The notes below the pieces were generated by a model. That model was given only the letters and a program-made list of their open reading frames with translations. It made no database searches and was not told where the DNA came from. This document shows, one piece after another, positions 24,849 to 37,600 of a stretch of DNA of 64,000 bases (the first letter of the stretch is position 1; the number at the start of each line of letters is the position of its first letter). Source of the stretch: Zingiber officinale (taxonomy: Eukaryota > Streptophyta > Magnoliopsida > Zingiberales > Zingiberaceae). Made by a program: the position numbers and the translations under genes. The stretch lies in NCBI RefSeq assembly GCF_018446385.1, contig NC_055990.1:131638996-131702995 (forward strand), given 5' to 3'.

Positions 24849-25658
24849 TCACGCCAGGTAGTTGTAAATCTGGGAATTGTTCTTGTCCCTCTCCAAGTAT
24901 TCCCTGTCGATAAGGCTTTCTATTCTCTTCTTCAAATCCGCAGGCTTTATCGGAAACTTAAGCTATAAGAATGACACAACACAGTGATCAGAGTAATAGA
25001 TGGAAAAAAAGAAGGGTAAAAATAAAAAAGGGCGCATCTTATTTTCATTAACATCAAAAGAGTGTCCCATGTTGAAAAAATATCAATAAAGAAATCACAA
25101 CTGCTCTAAACAATTTTGATAAAAATTGTTCTAACACTAGTTAAAACTACTCCAATATTGATTAAAACTATTCCAACTTGGACAAAATTGTTCTAACTTT
25201 GGTCAAAATTACTTCAACTTGATAAAAACGCTCCAATTTATCAAAAATGCTACAACGGGATAAAATTATCCCAACTTGTTATAGCAATTTTGATTAAAAG
25301 TGTTATAACATGAATCAATTTTAGTCAAAATTGCTACAGGAAGTTTTGGTTAAGCTGCTCCACGTTGAATAACTTTTGACCAAAATTGCTCCAGGTTATA
25401 ACAATTTTAATCAAAACCACCACAACAGTACTGGAATATAAGGATATTTTTGGAATGAAAAGTAGGATGGAGTGCCCTTTCAGATTTTTTTTTCCAACAA
25501 AGAGTGTCCTTTTGACAATAATGAAACTAAAGGGCACCCTGTTCATTTTTGGCCAAAAAAGAATGACTGCCAGTTACCTGCTGAAAGAGTTCAGTAATTA
25601 GCAATGTGTGACTAAGTATTTTCCTTGTCTTCATAATGCGAACAATAGCTGCATCAAC
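24849..25658 (-). CDS. CUL4: CUL4 last two exons (neddylation and winged-helix end)
   Basis: Exon 25658-25578 (27 codons) encodes [20 protein letters not shown] and ends ELFQQ. IVRIMK is the conserved neddylation site, with the acceptor lysine codon at 25631-25629. Exon 24962-24849 encodes [20 protein letters not shown] and ends [10 protein letters not shown] with TGA at 24851-24849. The intron between them holds the 25028-25545 inverted-repeat element. The neddylation exon is separated from the rest of the gene by the 19.4-kb intron, so correct splicing across the viral insert is needed for a NEDD8-responsive protein. Confidence 0.93.
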
Positions 25659-28600
25659 CTGCAAAAGAAAACAGGAGCGAATAATATAAAGAGCAGGTCG
25701 AAAGGACATGTAGATCTAGCTTCAGATATCTCCTACTTTCTAACAAATAAATAAAAACAGAGTTAAATCATGTCCAAATTAATCACAAAATGAAAGGTTC
25801 ACCAAGGCGAGATGGCGCCTAGGTTTGATATGCCATGTTAAACGATTTCCAGTATTGGGCTGGGTGCCTCTGACCAGTAGAAATCCATAGAGGAAAGCTG
25901 ACTCAATAGACTAAGCCTTGATGTATATTTTCTGCAATTTATGATAAAATGAATTTTCAAGTAGTTCTTCTGAAGGTGCCAACCATGGGTGTGGTTAACT
26001 TGGTTTCATAAGACTCTGACGAGTCGATTAAAGTTACTAATATTAGTTAAAAAAAATAATAATTATATTTCAAACTCTAAACCAACTGAAATAAAATATT
26101 GAGGCTATATACTACAAATCAGATTATTGGACCAGTTCATTTTTGAATGCTCTAATTCTATTTGCATCATGACCCTGGAATTTAGCTGTGGAGAAACAGA
26201 TTAAAGGCAGAATGTGCTACACTTGCAACACGTCATCATTCTAAATATTCTGAATGGACATTTGTCAGGCCAAAGCCATTGTAATCTCTGCAATTCTAAT
26301 AAGAAATCTGTGAGTTTTCCATATCTCTCCTTATTTTCTTATTTGAGTTGTTCTTGTTCCTCTGTGCTTAAACATAAAACCATTGATCCACCCATTTGGT
26401 ATCAGAGCTTGGCTTAAGATATGGTTTCGGGGTAAATTTCCTTTAGGACAAGGTATTTACAGGAGGGCTAGGGCTTGATCGTTCATATAAAACCCAAATC
26501 TCAGCTAAGATCCACCTTGTAAAAATCACTTAAACCTCTTGATAAGGTTCCTTAGGGCAAAAAGCGAAGGCTCTATATCTGGCTGAAGGGCATAAGACCA
26601 GTGATCGCTGGAGATAAGCCCGAAGGGACTAAGTCAGGAAGTCTAGGGTGCTTACCAGGTATGCCTGAAACTGAGAATAAGTCATTTTTGAACAATCATT
26701 CCCAAACCTAAACGAAAATACCTTGATCCTATCCCAAAAATCAAACCCTTAACCAAATCCCCTTTCGACAACCTATACTTGTGCTTTGAAGTAGTTGTAT
26801 GAGCAACTTTGTTATTACTAGAAATACACAAAGTTACAGAGAAGCTGTTCAAGCCACATATTCAATTGAACCTCCGGCTATCGGTTTTGCTGAACCAAGT
26901 GACCTCCAGGGAACACTTCCTGGAAATACTGTGGTTATTAAGCAAAAGAATATGCAGTTACAGCTGTTAATACAGGTTGCAGAAACCCTGAAGAACATCC
27001 AGGCTGATCTAAAAACAATTGTAGAGCAAACTAGGGGGAGCAGGAGCAGCACAGCAGCAATCCCGGACTCCTTAGTTGAAAAACTACAAAAGCTCACCCT
27101 TGGAGCTCAAGAAAAACAAAGAGAAGGCAAAGGAAAGCTAGGAGTCTTTAAGGACCCCTTCAAGATCCTTCAAGAAGAAAAAGAAAAGCTGAAAAACTGA
27201 TGACGTCTCAAAACTTCACCCAGACAGTTCAGGAGCAACTCCCTACTCCAATATTTGACGATCAAATAAGAGAGTATCGAAGAAATCATAGAGGCCTACA
27301 TAATGCCCGGCAAGCAACACGAACACTAAGCAGATACTAACTGGAGGAGTCACCCCACAATACACCCTGGAGCAGCAAATAGATCCTTAGGAGCAGCTAA
27401 GGTTATCCATGCAAGAACGTGCCTCCATAGTTCCAGCTGAAGTTCTGTACCACTCAAGACGATATGATGTTCATCATCGAGTCTATGTACACCGATCGAA
27501 GGAGGCCATACCTATTGATAACAAGGGGCCTTGTCGGAAGGTTATCAAATACTCCAAACGTTGGATTCGCTTATACTATTCAAGGTGTAGTAGACTACCT
27601 AACAAGCCATGGAGTTAGAGCATTACCTGGAAGACGTTACTCAACTTCAACACTCCAAGGTCTTAATTGGGTAATCCAGCCAACCCAATTAGCTATTCCT
27701 ATGCAACCCTCGGAGGTAAACAACAACAACCTTATTGACGGAAGAATTTCCCTGAGTTTTAGTAATTATAGGGCAGCACTAGCAGCCAAGCTACCTTACT
27801 ATAATAACCAAGATGAAGAAGTTCAGAGTGATGAAGATGGATCTCAAGCCCCAGAAATTGCAACGGTCCTCACTAAAGGCAAAGCAATCTGGGATACCCT
27901 AAGAGAGCCAAGCGGCAAATTTGACTACTACGCAAGGTTTTCAATAGCGACGAATAGCGCGCTACTATCAGCGAACGCTGCAGAGCGTTCGCTAATTAGT
28001 GATTGTCCCGAATAGCCCATGCTATTCGGGACAAAAGCGTCGATAGAGCACATAGCGTGCGCTATCGTGACCTAGCGGCCCATAGCGAGCGTTATAATTG
28101 CAAATTGCTTACAAAATAGCTAGGGCAAAGGCGAGGAGGCAAAGGCGAGTGGAATCGTGAAGGTAGGGCAGAGGCGACAGGCGACAAACAACTAGCAACA
28201 ACGAGCGACAACTTGTGAGCGGCGAGCAGTGATCTATGAGCGGCAGTGAGGGACAGCGATTGGAGGTCAGCGTTTCTCCTTCTTTTCATTTTCTTCATTT
28301 AGTTTTTCCTTTTCGTTTTTTGTTTCTCGAAGGAGCAAAAGCGATTTGCGATTTGCAAAAGTCGGGCATCTGGATCGATCGAGTGATCGATTGAGATCCT
28401 TTCTGTTCAAACAGAAAGGATCTGGATCGATCACAGGATCGATCCAGATTCCTTGGAACGATCCAATAATTGATCCGATACCCTGAATTGATTCCCATTT
28501 TTTTGTTGATTTGTTTCTAATTAATTAATTATTTGTTCTGATTTTTTTTTTTGTTTTTCTAGGATTTTGATCGTCTAGTTAGAATTTGCAATGTCTACGA

Positions 28601-31600
28601 ATTTGTCAAAAAAAAAAGATAAAAAAGATATTGGTTGGAAGTATTATTATCAAAATGAGGGGAAAAAATCTGTTCGATGTAAATTTTGTCATCATATATC
28701 GAATAGAGGGATTACTCGCTTGAAAGAACATTTAGCTCAAACTCATAAAGGGGTTGCACCTTGTGTTAGTGTTCCGGATGATATTAAAAAAGAAATTAGA
28801 CAATCACTTGACAAAATTAGAGCATCTAAAAGCAAACAAACCGAATTGTTACGAGAGGTTGTTGAGGGTTCCCAAAGTATGAGTACGCAATCATCAAAAG
28901 TTGGAAGTGTTGGGGGAAATTCAATTGGATGTTCTGGTAGTGATGAATCAAAAGGTAAAGGTACTCGGTTTGTTAGTTCCAAACCTAGACAAACAACCCT
29001 AAATTCGGCATACAAAAAAGATTTGCTGGTTGATGTGAAACGTAGAGTTGGTCGTTTTATTTACTCTGTCGCACTTCCGTTTAATGTTGTAAATGATCCT
29101 TATTGGTTGTCTATGGTTGAGGGTATTGCGGAATATGGAAGAGGGTTCAAGCCTCCTTCAATGCATGAGTTAAGAACTTGGATACTTAAAGCTAAGGTTG
29201 ATGGCATCAACCTAATATATGAGGAGCATAAAAAGGCATGGAAAAAATATGGATGCACTATTATGTCCGATGGTTGGACGGATGAAAAGAATAAAAGTTT
29301 GATCAATTTTTTGATAAATAGTCCCGCCGACGCATTCTTTTGATGCATCAGCTTCTATTAAAAATGGGGAGTTGATCTTTAAATATCTTAATGATGTTGA
29401 TGAGGTGGGAGAGGAAAACGTGATTCAAATTGTCACGGATAATGCTTTGAATTGTATTAAGGCGGGGAAAAAATTATGGAGACTAGACAGAATTTAGTGG
29501 ACACCTTGTGCGGCGCATTGCATTGATCTAATGTTGGAAGATATTGCAAAGTTGAAGATTTTTTCTGATACAATTGAGCATGCTAAGATGGTTGTGAAGT
29601 TCCTTTATGGTCATGGGACTATACTTTCTTTGATGAGAAAGTATACAAACGGGAACGAAATTCTCCGTCTCGTTACTCGCTTTGCTACTTCATTTCTCAC
29701 TCTTCAGAGTATGTATAAGGTTAAAAGACCACTTGAACAAATGTTTGTTTCCGAAGATTGGGTTAGTTCACCACTATCTCAAACAACTCAGGGGAAGGTC
29801 GTGAAGAGAATTGTTGTTAATAATCCCAACTTTTGGCCACATATTGCATTTTGTGTTAAGAATGTTGTTCCTCTTGTAAGTGTGTTAAGGGAAGTTGATT
29901 CGAAGGAGAGATTGACCATGGGATATATTTATGAACTTATGAATAAGGCAAAAGAAATAATAAAATTTAATTGTGGGGAAGTTGACAGAAAATACAAGCC
30001 CATTTAGAAAAAAATTGATTCACGATAGACTCCACAACTTCATCATCCTCTACACGTGGCTGGGTACTATTTGAACCTGCAATTGCGTTATGAAGAAAGA
30101 TTTTCTGATTGTGATGAAGTTAGAGATAGATTGTATACTTGCATGGATAGGATGTTGTCTTCTGATGATCGTCTTAAAGCGGACATCCAATTGGACTTGT
30201 ATAACAAAGCTGAAGGAGAATTTGGAACTCCAATAGCAAAATGAACAACAATGTTGCGAACTCCGGGTAAAATTTTCTTCTTGTAAAATTATATTAGCAT
30301 TTGTATTTTAAAATTATATACATTCTTGTAATTTTTTTTATGTTATTACTTTGTCTCGTGGTGGAAACGCTTTGGAAGTAGGACACCCGAGCTTTCTACA
30401 TTTATAATTCGAGTGTTTGGTCTCACTTGTAGTGCTTCGGGATGTGAAAAAAATTGGAGCACTTTTGAATCGATGAGTATTCTAAGTTTCTAACTCTACT
30501 TGAATTTTAATTGTTTTATAATTTTCATATCATTGTTTAATTTTTTATATATGTTTTCTTCTTTGCAATATTAGATTCATACAAAAAAGAGAAATATGCT
30601 TGAACATGCAAAGTTGAATGCGTTGGTGTTTGTAAAATATGACTTCAAGCTTAGGGGGAGAAACATTAGGAGAGATAAGATTGATCCCATTGTAGTTGAT
30701 GAAATTAATTCGGATGATAAATGGATAACTGAGAATGAAGGTCCAGTCCTCCCCATAACTACTAAATGGCTCGAAGATGATGAATTATTTGAAAGTGATC
30801 CTATTGTGAGTGTGTCGTCAGCTACCTTTGAAAGTCTTTATGACTTAGATAAACAAGTCGAAGATGTTGAGGATATATTTGAAGTTCCTCCTACGAATTC
30901 AAAAAAAAAAGAGTTGAAAATTCAAATAAGCACTAAGCATATGCAAACTATTTACTTATATCTACTTTACTTTTAATTGATTCTTAAATGTCGTATCTCT
31001 TATATAATAGGTGGAAGCAAAGACAAACAAGCAAGCTTGAGTCTTTATATAAGAGAAAGCAAAGACAAACAAGCGAAGTTGAGTCTTGTTGATGTGGAAG
31101 ATAGTCATCTTGATACTGAAAATTATGATGGAGTAATTCCAACAACTTTTTATAGTGGAAATTTTCCAACAATAGACACTATTGATGATGATAGTGATAT
31201 AGAGTTGGATGATATAGATTATTTATTTATTTTTAGGTTATGTTGTTTTAATTATAGGACTTTTTAAATTGTTGTTATGGGATATTTTGACATGTAATGA
31301 ATTATTATGATTAATTTTAGGTTATGTTATTTTTATTTTACTTATGTAAGTATATTTTGTTTTTTTAAATTTAAACATTGGCGTGCACAAAAAGTTTGCG
31401 CTTCGCTATTTACGCTACGCGATGACAAGACAAAAACGCTATGAACCAACACTAACGCGATTTAAAACACTACTACTACGTCAATTATGCCCCTGCCCCC
31501 CCCAAACATACGACGATCAATGGGAAAAACCTTCTATCAAAGTCAAGAAGTTATCCCCAACTGCTACCTTACCACAAGAAAGACTCCTAAAGCTACAGGA

Positions 31601-34600
31601 GTTGACTTAGTCACAGATGAAGAATGCATTATAGACGCCAGAGGACGAGGCCTAATATCCACAGGCCTTAGCATAGAACTCCCTTGGGGAACTTATAGAC
31701 GGATAGCACCAAAATCGGGTAACGCATGGATGCGAGGCCTTGATGTAGGAGCAGGGGTTATTGATGCAGATTATCGTGGTGAAATCAAGGTACTTTTATT
31801 TAATCATTCTGACCACCAGGCACATTCAACAAGGAGAACGCATTGCTCAATTAATTATTGAGCAAATACTGATGCCCGACGTCCATGAAGAAATTGAACT
31901 CTCCCAGACAACAAGAGGTAGTGGAGCTTTTGGCTCTACTGATGAGACAACACTCTACTTTACAGAATTAAAAGAAGAGGAGTCAAGTTCTTATTTCAGT
32001 CGACTTCAACCAACCCTTCAAAGCAGCGGAGATCTCGTCTACCCATCCCAACAAAACCCAATAGTATGCGACAACTGTCCTGAGGCAGACAAAGAAGAAT
32101 TTTCAAGCCCCTTTTTCTTTGAGGAAGGTACAATTTCTCTTCCAACTTTTAATGTCATAACCACAGGATATGAAACAGAAATCTGAAGACTATCCGGCGG
32201 TACGAAGACTCTCAGAAAAGCTTTATTCCAACGCCATCACTACGGCAACATCACCATATAGACCCCCTTAAGATACGACAATGGGGCCTCCAAGCTATCC
32301 ACCAGCAGTTAATATTGGCAACTCAACATCCAAGCAACCTGCATTCGAAAGTGCTAAAAGAGTCAAATTTAAAGGAGGATACAATAATGAAATGTGGGCA
32401 CTCCCTTCAGCTCAACAGGCGGGGGGAGCCATGTTTGTAATCCTAGACCAACTGGGACTATTTGATGACGTCTTCGCACAATGGGAGTCAATCACAAGGA
32501 ACCATGTCTCAAGCCAAGGCTTTACAGATGTCCATGACAAGATCGAATACATGGAAAATCTCTTAGGAGAAGTTGAAAAACTTATATGGATCCAATGGCG
32601 AATGCAGTACAGTACAAAATACCAAGCCCTAATTACATCAGGAGACGGGAGGGAAGGAACCCAGAACATCTTGTCTCAAATGAGGAGGGTATTCACCCTA
32701 GAAGACCTAGCGCAAGGATCCAAAGTAATTCAAGATGCTACCTATAGAGATCTTGAAAAATTATCGTGTGACAATGTCAAGAACATCATCCAGTACATGA
32801 ATGAGTATATGCGACTTGCAGCAAAAACTAGAAGGCTCTACATCAACAGCGAACTATTTGAAAAATTCTAGCTAAAAATGCCGGGAGACCTTGGAAGAAG
32901 AATCAAAGAAGCCTTTGAGCAAAAGTATCCTGGAGTAGTTATAGGCGTAATGCCTAGAATTTTATTTGCTTACAGGTTCTAGAAGACGAATACAAAGATG
33001 CAACTTTCAAAAGGGCCTTGAAAAACCTATCCTTTTGCAGTAAGATACCAATACCAGGATACTACAAACAGAAGAAGTATGGAATAAGAAGATCAAAGAC
33101 GTACAAAGGTAAACTGCATGATACCCATGTACGAATAGAAAAGAGAAAGCACTTAGTACGCAACCAACGTTGCAAGTGCTACTTGTGGGGACAAGAGGAG
33201 CATTTTGCCAAAGAATGTCCCAACGACAAAAGGAACGTAACAAGAGTAGCCATCTTCGAGCAATTAGAAGTCCCAAAAGATTATGACATTATTTCAGTCC
33301 AAGAAGTGGAAGAACAAAACGATGCAATCTTCAGTATCTCAGAAGGAGAAGATTGTGAAGACATGGGAAGGCCCCTGCAAATTCCATTACAGGAGTTTAT
33401 ATTTATGCTTGGAGAAATAGACGGAGGCTACCGATCACAGGTAAAACTGCCTGATCACCAAATGAGTTGCTTACATAAATGGCAGCACAACCTTTTTGTG
33501 CAGTAACAATATGAAAACTATCTGGTGCAAGAGGAAATCCATGAAGAGGGCAAGAATCCATTGCGCAGAATGTATGGTCACAGCCTGCAACCTCTGCGGA
33601 CCATACTATTTCAAGCAAGAGGTACCTGTAGCCCCAGCATCACCAGTACCATTTTTTCCTCAGAAGTTAATCCAGGAGCAGCAATATTACATCTCATGGT
33701 GTGAAGAAAAAATGGAAAGATTGAAAAAGGAAGTAGCCTATTATAAGCAGCAAGTAGAGGAACTCACAATGGAAAAGAAACTAACAGAGGAATTTGCCAG
33801 CCCAAGCAAAAGATTAGGCGAGGAGGAGCCTCAAATGATGGAAGAAATCATCAGTATCCTTTATCAAGAAAGTATACTGAAGGAAGCCACTGAAGAAGCA
33901 AATAGACCACAACCAAGGCTAGTAAAAAATATGCTATCTAATATGCAGATTGAATTTGAAATCCCACATATCCCAAGATTCAAGGTACGAGCAATCTTGG
34001 ATACGAGAGCAACAACATGCAGTATAGATGAAAATTCAATACCAAAGGAAGCACGGGAGAAAAACAACTTCGAGGTACACTTTAGTGGTATCAATTCTAA
34101 ACAGACTGCTGATAAAAGACTAAAAAGGAGGAGAATGTACATTAGCAATAATGCATTCAGGATCCCCTACACATATAGCTTTAAAATGGAGCTAGGAGAC
34201 GGAATTTAGATGATAGTCAGATGCAATTTCATAAAATTTATACAAGGAGGTGTATAGAAGATAATAGTTACTTTCTACAAAAATCTAACAACAATTAGTA
34301 CCACCCTATGGCTTCAGTGTCAGCCGCAATTGAAGAAATGGACCTTGAAGAGGATGAATATATTGACATACAGGAAGCAGTATATTACAGCACAGGAAAA
34401 AGCAATGAGTTCTTTCTGACAAGGTTCAAACCATTACTCAATAAATTGAAGGAAGCAAGGATCATAGGTAAAGATCCTCTTAAGCATTAGTCCAGGAACA
34501 AGGTTCTGTGTCAACTGGATATTAAAAATCCAGGCTTTATCATAGAAGATCGACCTTTGAAGCATGTGACACCACAACTGCAGGACACATTCAAAAAGCA

Positions 34601-37600
34601 TATTAAAACATTATTAGATCTTGGTGTAAGCAGACACAGCAAAAGCAGGCACAGAACAATAGCCATGATTGTTAACTTTGGGACAAGCATTGATCCAGAA
34701 ATAGGCAAAGAGACGAAGGGAAAGGAGCATATGGTGTTCAACTATAAAAGATTGAATGATATAACTAATAAAGATCAATACAACCTGTCAGGCATTACGA
34801 TAATCCTAAAACGGGGAAGCCACAGTAAGATTTATTCGAAATTTGATCTTAAAATTGGTTTCCACCAGGTGGCAATGCACCCGGACTCCATTGAGTGAAC
34901 AACATTCTGGTCCCAAATGGACTATATGAATGGTTGGTGATGTCATTCGGCCTTAAAAATGCCCTTGCGATATTCCAAAGAAAAATGGATATCTGTTTCA
35001 AAGGTACAGAGGACTTCATTGTCGTTTATATTGATGATATACTAGTTTTCTTCCCAACAAAAGAAGAGCACGCATAGCATCTAAAGATTATGCTACAAAT
35101 TTGTGTGGAAAATGGGCTTTATCCTCAGTCTATCAAAACTGAAGATCGCGGTAACAAAAATAGAATTTCTTGGCGTAGTTCTTGGAAACCGCAAGATTAA
35201 GTTGTAGCCACATATAATCAAAAGGATCGCAGAATTCAGAAACCACAGTCTGATGGAAAAAAGGGCCTTGTTCTTGGCTTGGTATTCTTAATTATGCCAG
35301 AGCCTATATCCCGAACCTAGGAAAGCTGCTTAGCCCTTTATATGCGAAGACTAGCCCAACTAGAGACAAAAGAATGAACCAACAAGACTGGGCATTAGTG
35401 CAACAGATCAAACAATTAGTCCAAACATTGCCAGCATTAGAAGTTCCGCCCGAACAATGTTTCATCATCTTGGAAACAGATGGCTGTATGGAGGGATGGA
35501 GAGGAATTTGCAAATGGAAAATACAAAGATAACGACTCTGTTAGAATATGTAAATATATAGGGGTATTTTTACAATTTGTGTTGTCTTCTTTCCTATATA
35601 AAGGGTCTTACTCGTGGTACCCAAGACACGAGGTTCTATTTTAACATGGTATCAGAGCCAAGTTAAAAGAAAACCCTAATTTCTTCAGAAAAACCCTAAG
35701 TTGCCGCCGCCATCTCTTCTCTTCACGAACATCTCCGCCGCGACAAGTGACGCCGCGACAAGCCCCGCCTCGCTGCCTCTTCCTCCGCAGCAAGCCCCCG
35801 CCTCGCTGCCTCTGCCTTCGCAACAAGCCCCGCACTCTGCCAAGGCCGCGCGTGAGGAGCCTCTTTTAGGGTAACGCCACGACAGGGTTTCGCCTGGGGT
35901 TTCCGCTGCAGCGACAGCCGTGAAGGGTCGGCGCCCTCTTCGTATGCGCCAACGACTGCGCCTCCCATCCCTTCCCAAGTCGGGCTCCTCTGTGACCGCG
36001 AGTTGGAGGGCAACCTGTACCCGTTTCTCCACTGGTGACTCCCGAGCACTGATCTCCACTGCTTCTGCTGCCGCACCTCTTCTCCGGCGTTCTTCTCACA
36101 GCACCCTAATCCCTGGCCATCGGATTAGGGTTCATTCTCAAACGACGCCACAGTTTTTTTCCTAATCTCTTGCCTGATCTCGCCAGAATCCCAGCTTGTC
36201 CAGTCGCCAGAATCCCAGCTTGTCCAGTCGATTGCCAACGACGCCACAGTTCTTTCCAATCTGTTTTATGGCTACATCCGGCGTTCCAAAGCCGGATACC
36301 TCAATCTTTACCAACCACATCACTACACCCCTTTCTTCCGAGCTATTGGATGGTAAGAATTATGCCTCTTGGGCGTCTCACATTGAGCTTTGGCTTGTTG
36401 GACGGGGATATGAGACACATCTCACTCAAACTGAAGATGATGTTCTAGTCGCCGATCGCCCTCTATGGAAGAAGGTTGACGCTCAGTTGTGTTGTATTAT
36501 CCGAGCTACCATCCATCCAACTCTTAGGAATGTCTTCCGTACTCACAAAACCTGCAAAACCTTTTGGACACAGGCTCAACAATTCTTTACAAACACCTCT
36601 CGGCGACTCTATCAGGTCTGTGAAGATCTCATGACTATCCTCAGTGACCATCAGATTAAGGATTCAATGTCAACTTATCTGGGTTCGGTCTCTAGCCTTC
36701 TTTGTGACTTCAATGAATTGCTACCACCTACAACCACTCCTGTTGAAGAGCTCGAAAATCGGAAGAAATTTTTTGTCTCTGGCTTTATATGGTCTGCCCA
36801 CAGATTATTCTCATGTTTGTGATTAGATCCTGGGCAGCCCCACAGAAGCTACCATGAAAGATACCTGGGCAACTCTCCTCCGTGTCCCGGCTAAAGTCTT
36901 GACGATGCCTCCTTCAATGCCCGTTGACTCGTCGGCTTTGGTCTCTCGATACAACAACAAACCTCCACCTCGCAAGGGTGGCAAAGGGCATCCTTGGTGT
37001 GATCATTGCCACCGAACGGGACACACGATTGATAAGTGCTGGAGTCTACATGGTCAACCTCCTCGCGCTGATTAGATTGTTCAGAGTTCTGTTGCTCCCT
37101 CAGCTTCTGCTTCACAATTAACACCGGAGTCGACCCCACTACCTTCCTATAATGACTTTCTCCTCGGTCTCATAAGTGGGACTTGGCACCTCGTTCTTCT
37201 ACCTCCTGGGAAGTTAGTGGTTGGTTGTAGATGGGTGTTTACGGTGAAAGTTGGTGTCGATGGCAAGGTTGATCGGCTTAAGGCTCGTCTCGTCGCTAAA
37301 GGCTATACTCAGGTATTTGGATTGGATTATGGGGACACTTTTTCTCCTGTTGCCAAGATGTCTTCTGTGCGCCTTTTCCTGTCTATTGCTGCAATTCGCC
37401 ATTGGCCCCTTTATCAGTTGGACATCAAAAATGCATTTTTACATGGTGATCTGCTCGAGGAAGTCTACATGAAGCAACCTTCGTGTTTTGTTGCTCAGGG
37501 GGAGTCTTCTGGTCTTGTATGTCGCTTGCGGAAATCTTTATATGGTCTCAAGCAGTCACCCAGAGCATGGTTCAGTAGATTTAGTACCGTAATTCAACAG

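Noticed and set aside
28743-29348. Minus-strand open frames opposite the hAT transposase
   Set aside because: Antisense of the recognised transposase coding sequence.
36158-36235. Two tandem CCAGAATCCCAGCTTGTC units as a regulatory array
   Set aside because: A simple 24-bp duplication in the Copia leader with only two copies; no reason to infer function.
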